Positions 59,119 to 64,000 of a stretch of 64,000 bases of DNA are shown here, piece by piece. Each line of letters opens with the position of its first letter. The stretch's first letter is position 1. Location of the stretch: NCBI GenBank assembly GCA_965204915.1, contig OZ242023.1:2170001-2234000 (forward strand). The letters run 5' to 3'. The notes under the pieces were generated by a model. The model was not told the origin of the DNA and did not search any database. It saw only the letters and a list, made by a program, of their open reading frames with translations. Source of the stretch: HK1 sp965204915 (GTDB taxonomy: Bacteria > Pseudomonadota > Gammaproteobacteria > HK1). Both the position numbers and the translations under genes were made by a program.

Positions 59119-60882
59119 ATGGAAATGACCTCTCAGGAAGCGTTCGTCGAAACCCTGCGGGTGAACGGCGTGAAGGTCGCCTTCGGGATCGTCGGCTCGG
59201 CGTTCATGCCCGGGCTCGACATCTTCCAGCGCGCGGGGATCCGGTTCGTCGACGTCGCGCACGAGCAGGGCGCCGCCCACATGGCGGACGGATACACCCG
59301 CGCGAACGGCGAGATCGCGGTGTGCATCGCACAGAACGGACCGGGGATCACCAACTTCGTGACCGCGGTGGCCGCGGCGTACTGGAACCACACCCCCATG
59401 ATCATCGTGACCCCCGAGACCGGGGCGAAGACGCAGGGTCTCGGAGGGTTCCAGGAGACCCGCCAGCTCCCCTACTTCGAGGAGATCACCTGCCACCAGG
59501 AGACCCTCGCCCATCCGGTGCGCATGGTGGAGTCGCTGACCCGCTGCTTCCAGCGCGCGCGCCAGCACTCCGCGCCGGTGCAGTTCAACATCCCCCGCGA
59601 CTACTTCTGCCAGGTGATCGACGTCGAGATCCCCGAGCCGATCCTGCCGGGGCGCCAGCCCGGCGACGTGGACACGGTCGCCGCCGCCGCCGCGATGCTG
59701 AAGGACGCGGAGCGGCCGTTCATCGTGGCCGGGGCCGGGGTGGTGCTGAGCGACGCGGTCGACGAGTGCCGCCGGCTCGCCGAGCGCCTGGGCGCCCCCG
59801 TCGCCAACAGCTACCTCCACAACGACAGCTTCCCCGCCAGCCACCCGCTCGCGGTCGGACCGCTGGGCTACCAGGGCTGGGAGTCGGCGATGGTGCTGGT
59901 CAAGGAGGCCGACGTCATCCTCGCCCTGGGCACCCGCCTCAATCCCTTCAGCACCCTGCCGCAGCACGGCATCGAGTACTGGACGGGGCAGGCGAAGATC
60001 ATCCAGGTGGACTCGAACCCGGACATGCTCGGGCTCGCGAAGCCCATCGACGTCGGGATCTGCGGCGATGCGCGCGCCGTCGCGCGCCAGCTCCTCGAAG
60101 CGCTGGAGGGGCACGATGCCGGGCAAGCGGGCAAGGAGCGCAGGGACCGGGCCGCCACCGCGAAGTCCGCCTGGCTCCAGAAGCTCGCCGGCTGGGACCA
60201 CGAGGAGGACGATCCGGGCAGCACCTGGAACGCCCGTGCGCAGGCCGACGCGCCGGAGCGGATGGCCCCCCGCCAGGTCTTGCGCGCGATCCAGGACGGC
60301 CTGCCGGCGGATGCGATGGTCTCCACCGACATCGGCAACATCTGCGCGATGGCCAACAGCTACCTCCCCTTCGAGCAGCCGCGGAGCTTCCTCGCGCCGG
60401 GGATGTTCGGCAACTGCGGCTACGCCTTCCCCGCCATCATGGGCGCGAAGCTCGCCCGGCCCGATCGTCCCGCCGTGGCCCTGGTCGGCGACGGCGCGTT
60501 CGGGATCAGCCTGAACGAGCTCCCGACCTGCGACCGGATGAACGTCCCGGTGACCGTGGTGGTGTTCCGCAACGAGCAGTGGGGGGCGGAGAAGAAGAAC
60601 GACATCCTGTGGTTCGACGAGCGTTTCGTCGGCACCGAGCTCGGCGACCCCTTCAGCTACGCTGCGGTGGCCGAGGCGTTCGGGCTGAAGGGCGTGCGGG
60701 TGGGCGACATGGCGGACCTGACCGCCGCGATCCGGGAAGCCTGCGCGGCCCAGAACGAGGGCACGACGACCCTGGTGGAGGTGGTGGTCAACAAGGAGCT
60801 CGGCGCCCCCTTCCGCCGCGACGCGATGCAGGACCAGGCCTGCCTCCTGCCGCGGTACGAGGACCTCACCGTGTCGCGCTGA
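59119..60882 (+). CDS. xsc: Sulfoacetaldehyde acetyltransferase (Xsc) family ThDP enzyme
   Basis: The 587-residue thiamine-diphosphate enzyme matches Xsc: the start MEMTSQEAFVETLRVNGVKV, IVGSAFMPGLDIFQRAG and HEQGAAHMADGYTRA (catalytic Glu in HEQG) are typical. The ThDP motif is VGDGAFGISLNELPTCDRMN with GDG about 28 residues before the NN-equivalent region. Xsc converts sulfoacetaldehyde and phosphate to acetyl phosphate and sulfite. The start is at 59119. No pta or taurine dehydrogenase gene is next to it; instead it is followed by a BMP-type ABC importer, so the true substrate should be treated as provisional. Confidence 0.87.
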   Translation: MEMTSQEAFVETLRVNGVKVAFGIVGSAFMPGLDIFQRAGIRFVDVAHEQGAAHMADGYTRANGEIAVCIAQNGPGITNFVTAVAAAYWNHTPMIIVTPETGAKTQGLGGFQETRQLPYFEEITCHQETLAHPVRMVESLTRCFQRARQHSAPVQFNIPRDYFCQVIDVEIPEPILPGRQPGDVDTVAAAAAMLKDAERPFIVAGAGVVLSDAVDECRRLAERLGAPVANSYLHNDSFPASHPLAVGPLGYQGWESAMVLVKEADVILALGTRLNPFSTLPQHGIEYWTGQAKIIQVDSNPDMLGLAKPIDVGICGDARAVARQLLEALEGHDAGQAGKERRDRAATAKSAWLQKLAGWDHEEDDPGSTWNARAQADAPERMAPRQVLRAIQDGLPADAMVSTDIGNICAMANSYLPFEQPRSFLAPGMFGNCGYAFPAIMGAKLARPDRPAVALVGDGAFGISLNELPTCDRMNVPVTVVVFRNEQWGAEKKNDILWFDERFVGTELGDPFSYAAVAEAFGLKGVRVGDMADLTAAIREACAAQNEGTTTLVEVVVNKELGAPFRRDAMQDQACLLPRYEDLTVSR

Positions 60883-60970
60883 AGTGGGCATTCATCGCCG
60901 TTCTTCTCCACCGGCAGCGCCGGCGCCGTCCGTGGCGCCGGTCTCCTCCACGCAAAGAGGGCTTACGCGC

Positions 60971-61990
60971 ATGAAACGCCTGTTCCTCGCCGCGGCCGCG
61001 GCGCTTCTCACCCTGGGCTTCGCCGGCCCCGGCGTCGGCACCGCCGCCGGCGCCGCCGAGGTCAAGCCGGGCATCGTCTACGATCTGGGCGGCAAGTTCG
61101 ACAAGTCCTTCAACGAGGGGGTCTACGACGGCGCCGTGAAGTTCAGGACCGACACCGGGATCGACTTCCGGGAGTTCGAGGTCCAGACCGACTCCCAGCG
61201 CGTGCAGGCGTTGCGCAACTTCGCCCGCCGCGGCCACGATCCCATCCTGGCGGTGGGCTTCCAGTACGCCTCGTCCCTGAAGACGGTGGCGGGCGAGTTC
61301 CCCGGGACCCGTTTCGCCATCATCGACACGGTCATCGACCTGCCCAACGTGCAGTCCATCGTGTTCAAGGAGCACGAGGGCTCCTTCATCGTCGGGGTCC
61401 TGGCCGCGATGGCGGCCGAGGGCGGCAAGGTGGGCTTCGTCGGCGGCATGGACGTGCCGCTGATCCGCCGGTTCGCCTGCGGCTACGTGCAGGGCGCGCG
61501 CTACGCCAGGCCCGCCGTCGAGGTGTTCCAGAACATGACCGGCACCACCGGCGCGGCCTGGAACGACCCGGTCAAGGGAGGGGAGCTCGCCAAATCCCAG
61601 TTCGACCGGGGCGCCGAGGTGGTCTACCACGCCGCCGGCGCCACCGGTCTCGGCGTGCTCCAGGCGGCGGCGGATGCGGGCCGGCTCGGCATCGGCGTCG
61701 ATTCCAACCAGAACCACCTTCACCCGGGGCACGTGCTCACCTCCATGCTGAAGCGGGTGGACGTGGCCGCCTACGACGTCTTCGAGTCCGCGCGCCAGGG
61801 CGCCTGGAAGCCCGGCGTGCGCGTCTTCGGGCTGAAGGAGGACGGCGTCGGCTGGTCCCTCGACGAGTACAACGAGGCGCTGGTGACGCCGGCCATGAAG
61901 GCGGCCGCCGATGAGGCGGCCGAGCGGATCATCGCCGGCGACGTCGAGGTCCACGACTACGTCACCGAGGGCGAGTGCCCCGTGAAGTAG
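60971..61990 (+). CDS. BMP/PnrA-type ABC transporter substrate-binding protein
   Basis: The 339-residue periplasmic binding protein has a signal peptide (MKRLFLAAAAALLTLGFAG to AGA-AEV) and the basic-membrane-protein fold. GIVYDLGGKFDKSFNEGVYDG, HDPILAVGFQYASSLKTVA and GFVGGMDVPLIRRFACGY are hallmark segments. There is no lipobox cysteine near the cleavage site. BMP proteins bind nucleosides or related small molecules. It begins a typical importer operon with a dual-ATPase gene and a permease. Confidence 0.92.
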   Translation: MKRLFLAAAAALLTLGFAGPGVGTAAGAAEVKPGIVYDLGGKFDKSFNEGVYDGAVKFRTDTGIDFREFEVQTDSQRVQALRNFARRGHDPILAVGFQYASSLKTVAGEFPGTRFAIIDTVIDLPNVQSIVFKEHEGSFIVGVLAAMAAEGGKVGFVGGMDVPLIRRFACGYVQGARYARPAVEVFQNMTGTTGAAWNDPVKGGELAKSQFDRGAEVVYHAAGATGLGVLQAAADAGRLGIGVDSNQNHLHPGHVLTSMLKRVDVAAYDVFESARQGAWKPGVRVFGLKEDGVGWSLDEYNEALVTPAMKAAADEAAERIIAGDVEVHDYVTEGECPVK

Positions 61991-61995
61991 GCGCC

Positions 61996-63594
61996 GTGCC
62001 GTCCCGGGAGGAGCCGCGGCCCCCGGAGGAAGGAGCCCCTCCGGAAGAGGGGGCCCCTCCGGAGGAGGGGGCTGTCGCGCCCGCGGTCGAGCTTCGCGGT
62101 ATCGACAAGCGGTTCGGCGCGGTTCACGCCAACCGGGACGTGGGCCTGGCCGTGGCGCCGGGCACCATCCACGGGATCGTCGGCGAGAACGGCGCCGGCA
62201 AGTCCACCCTGATGAACGTCCTCTACGGCTTCTACCGGGCCGATCGGGGGGAGATCCGCATCGCCGGGCGGCCGGTGGCGATCGAGGACAGCGAGGACGC
62301 CATCGCCGCCGGCATCGGCATGGTCCACCAGCACTTCATGCTGGTGGACACGTTCACGGTCACGGAGAACGTGATCCTGGGGGTCGAGGGCGGGGCGCGG
62401 CTCGCCGCGGGCGCGGAGCGGGCGCGACGGGAGCTCGCGCGGCTGGCCCGCGAGTACGCCCTGGAGGTCCCTCCCGACGCCCTGGCCGGCGATCTGCCGG
62501 TGGGCCTGCAGCAGCGGGTGGAGATCCTGAAGGCCCTCTACCGGGGGGCCGGGATCCTGATCCTGGACGAGCCCACCGGCGCGCTGACCCCCCAGGAGGC
62601 GGACCACCTGTTCCGCATCCTCCGCCGGCTCAAGGCACAGGGCAGGGCGGTCATCCTGATCACCCACAAGCTGCGCGAGATCATGGCGGTGACCGATCGG
62701 GTCTCGGTCATGCGCCAGGGCAGGATGGTGGCCCACCGCGACACCGCCGGGACCACCATTCCGGAGCTGGCCGAGCTGATGGTGGGGCGGCGGGTGCTGC
62801 TCCGGGTCGGGAAGGGGCCGGCCCGGCCGGGACGGGAGCTGCTCGCGGTCGAACACCTGAGCGTTCGCGACCCCCGCGGGTCGGCGCGGGTGCGCGACGT
62901 CTCGTTCACGGTGCGGGCGGGCGAGATCGTCGGCATCGCCGGGGTGGCCGGCAACGGCCAGAGCGATCTGCTGGAAGCGCTGGCGGGCCTCCGGGCCGTG
63001 TCCGGCGGGCGGATCCTGCTCGCGGGGGAGCCGGTCGGCGCCGGCGGCCCCGGCCGGCGCCGCCGGGGTCTCGCCCACGTGCCCGAGGATCGCCGGCGGA
63101 TGGGCCTCGTCATGCCCTTCGAGGCGCGCGAGTCCGCCATCCTGGGCTACCAGGACGATCCCGGCTACCGCCGCGCGGGGTTGCTGGACTGGGCCGCGGT
63201 CTCGCGGGACACCGCGGGCAAGATGGACGCCTTCGACGTGCGGCCCGCGGAGCCCCGCCGGATCACCGCCGCCTTCTCCGGCGGCAACCAGCAGAAGCTG
63301 GTGCTGGCCCGCGAGATCGAGCGCGATCCCCTGGTGCTGCTGGTGGGCCAGCCCACCCGCGGGGTCGACGTCGGGGCCATCGAGTTCATCCACCGCCGGC
63401 TGGTGGCCATGCGCGACGCCGGCAAGGCGATCCTGCTCGTCTCCTCGGAGCTCGACGAGATCATGGGCCTCTCCGATCGCATCCTGGTCATGTACGGCGG
63501 CGCCGTCGCCGGCGAACTCCCGGCCGCGCGGGCGACGGAGCAGGGGCTGGGCCTCCTCATGGCCGGCGCCGGCACGAGGGAGCAGGGGCCATGA
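61996..63594 (+). CDS. Dual ABC ATPase of a BMP-type (nucleoside-like) importer
   Basis: The 532-residue protein contains two ABC domains as in NupO/RbsA-type ATPases. Domain 1 has Walker A VGENGAGKST, the GMVHQHFMLVDTFTV Q-loop and Walker B ILILDEPTGALTPQE. Domain 2 has a degenerate Walker A (GVAGNGQSD) but a good signature FSGGNQQKLVLAREI. The GTG at 61996 is used. A GTG at 61975 would overlap the previous stop. The N-terminus carries three in-frame PEEGAP repeats. Confidence 0.92.
   Translation: MPSREEPRPPEEGAPPEEGAPPEEGAVAPAVELRGIDKRFGAVHANRDVGLAVAPGTIHGIVGENGAGKSTLMNVLYGFYRADRGEIRIAGRPVAIEDSEDAIAAGIGMVHQHFMLVDTFTVTENVILGVEGGARLAAGAERARRELARLAREYALEVPPDALAGDLPVGLQQRVEILKALYRGAGILILDEPTGALTPQEADHLFRILRRLKAQGRAVILITHKLREIMAVTDRVSVMRQGRMVAHRDTAGTTIPELAELMVGRRVLLRVGKGPARPGRELLAVEHLSVRDPRGSARVRDVSFTVRAGEIVGIAGVAGNGQSDLLEALAGLRAVSGGRILLAGEPVGAGGPGRRRRGLAHVPEDRRRMGLVMPFEARESAILGYQDDPGYRRAGLLDWAAVSRDTAGKMDAFDVRPAEPRRITAAFSGGNQQKLVLAREIERDPLVLLVGQPTRGVDVGAIEFIHRRLVAMRDAGKAILLVSSELDEIMGLSDRILVMYGGAVAGELPAARATEQGLGLLMAGAGTREQGP
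62023..62076 (+). repeat. 18-bp in-frame tandem repeat at N-terminus of ABC ATPase
   Basis: Three 18-bp units (62023-62040, 62041-62058, 62059-62076), for example CCGGAGGAAGGAGCCCCT, encode PEEGAP, PEEGAP and PEEGAV. They precede the first ABC domain. Confidence 0.85.
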
Positions 63595-63686
63595 ACCCGG
63601 CCCGGCGGCGCCGGAGCCGGGCGGCGGGCGATTCTTCGTCGTTTGGTCGGAGACTTCATGGGTAAGGGACCCAGGAGCGTCGTCCC

Positions 63687-64000
63687 GTGAGCGCCGTGGC
63701 CGCCGGGCCGGCGGCCGGACTGCCCCGCTGGGCGGTCCTGGCCCTGCTGCCCGCGCTCAACCTGCTGGCCGCCTTCGCGGTCTCCGGCCTGGTGGTGCTG
63801 CTGATCGGCGAGAACCCCTGGCAGGTGGTGCGGATCCTGGTCTGGGGCGCCTTCGGATTCCAGGAGGCCGTCGGCTACACCCTCTTCTACGCGACCAACT
63901 TCATCTTCACCGGGCTGGCGGTGGCGGTGGCCTTCCACTGCGGGCTGTTCAACATCGGCGGCGAGGGCCAGGCAACCATCGGCGGGCTGGGGGTGGCTCT
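63687..64000 (+). CDS. ABC transporter permease (BMP-type importer), truncated by window end
   Basis: The frame from the GTG at 63687 encodes about 104 residues and runs off the window. It has two or three hydrophobic helices (RWAVLALLPALNLLAAFAVS, then LVVLLIG) and the typical YATNFIFTGLAVAVAFHCGL and FNIGGEGQATIGGLG of BPD_transp_2 permeases in nucleoside-like importers. AGGAG lies 9 nt upstream. An ATG overlapping the ATPase stop (63591) opens only a 24-codon frame, so the operon-style start seems to have been lost. The 92-bp spacer includes somewhat A/T-richer sequence at 63629-63665. Confidence 0.85.
   Translation, partial: MSAVAAGPAAGLPRWAVLALLPALNLLAAFAVSGLVVLLIGENPWQVVRILVWGAFGFQEAVGYTLFYATNFIFTGLAVAVAFHCGLFNIGGEGQATIGGLGVA

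Overview
The window reads as a chromosomal stretch from a very GC-rich gammaproteobacterium (G+C roughly 70% by eye). The strongest taxonomic signal is the block gacA/uvrY - uvrC - pgsA - tRNA-Gly(GCC) - tRNA-Cys(GCA) - tRNA-Leu(UAA) at 32.5-36.6 kb, the same order as the Escherichia coli uvrY-uvrC-pgsA-glyW-cysT-leuZ region. The split class II ribonucleotide reductase (nrdJa/nrdJb, as in Pseudomonas aeruginosa), AcpH and the MoxR/DUF58/DUF4381/BatD operon fit. A tetrahydromethanopterin (H4MPT) C1-oxidation cluster points to formaldehyde oxidation or methylotrophy. I cannot name a genus. I see no insertion sequence, prophage or CRISPR array.

Layout. 0-8.5 kb: mtaB, nrdJb and nrdJa (with a promoter and two NrdR-box-like sites upstream), acpH, a ccmI gene with a one-base frameshift, and a TVP38-type membrane protein. 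8.9-13.3 kb: cyclopropane synthase-like methyltransferase, geranylgeranyl-reductase-like flavoprotein and an ABC-F ATPase. 13.4-18.0 kb: a MoxR operon that lacks its usual VWA genes. 18.1-26.1 kb: CPA2 antiporter, histone-deacetylase-family enzyme, gamma carbonic anhydrase, TPR protein, quinone oxidoreductase, squalene/phytoene synthase and a luciferase-like monooxygenase. 26.1-31.1 kb: a Uma2 protein overlapping a three-subunit molybdenum hydroxylase operon with a MoaD-like gene. 31.1-36.6 kb: LytTR membrane regulator, hydrolase remnant, and the gacA-uvrC-pgsA-tRNA block, whose tRNA-Leu(UAA) carries a 222-bp group I intron. 36.7-45.1 kb: aquaglyceroporin, a dRS3-like palindromic repeat, a pentapeptide protein, and an arsenite oxidase operon (ferredoxin reductase, ferredoxin, moaA, aioB, aioA). 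45.4-53.4 kb: homocysteine methyltransferase, a UDP-sugar block (galU, ugd, a second nucleotide-sugar dehydrogenase, UDP-glucuronate epimerase) and a secreted alpha/beta hydrolase. 53.5-58.8 kb: ftr, beta-RFAP synthase, mtdB, mch, a CitG-like gene and fae. 59.1-64 kb: an Xsc-like ThDP enzyme and a BMP-type ABC importer that runs off the window.

A feature cutting across the window is the number of small decaying duplications at gene boundaries. At five places (TVP38 gene start, DUF4381/batD, aioB/aioA, fdx/moaA, fdr/fdx) a unit of about 75-145 bp that includes a gene start, and sometimes the end of the preceding gene, is present twice while the flanking genes stay intact. Shorter 15-18 bp tandem repeats lie before several start codons or encode repeated linkers. 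The most striking single element is the intron-bearing tRNA-Leu(UAA) gene.
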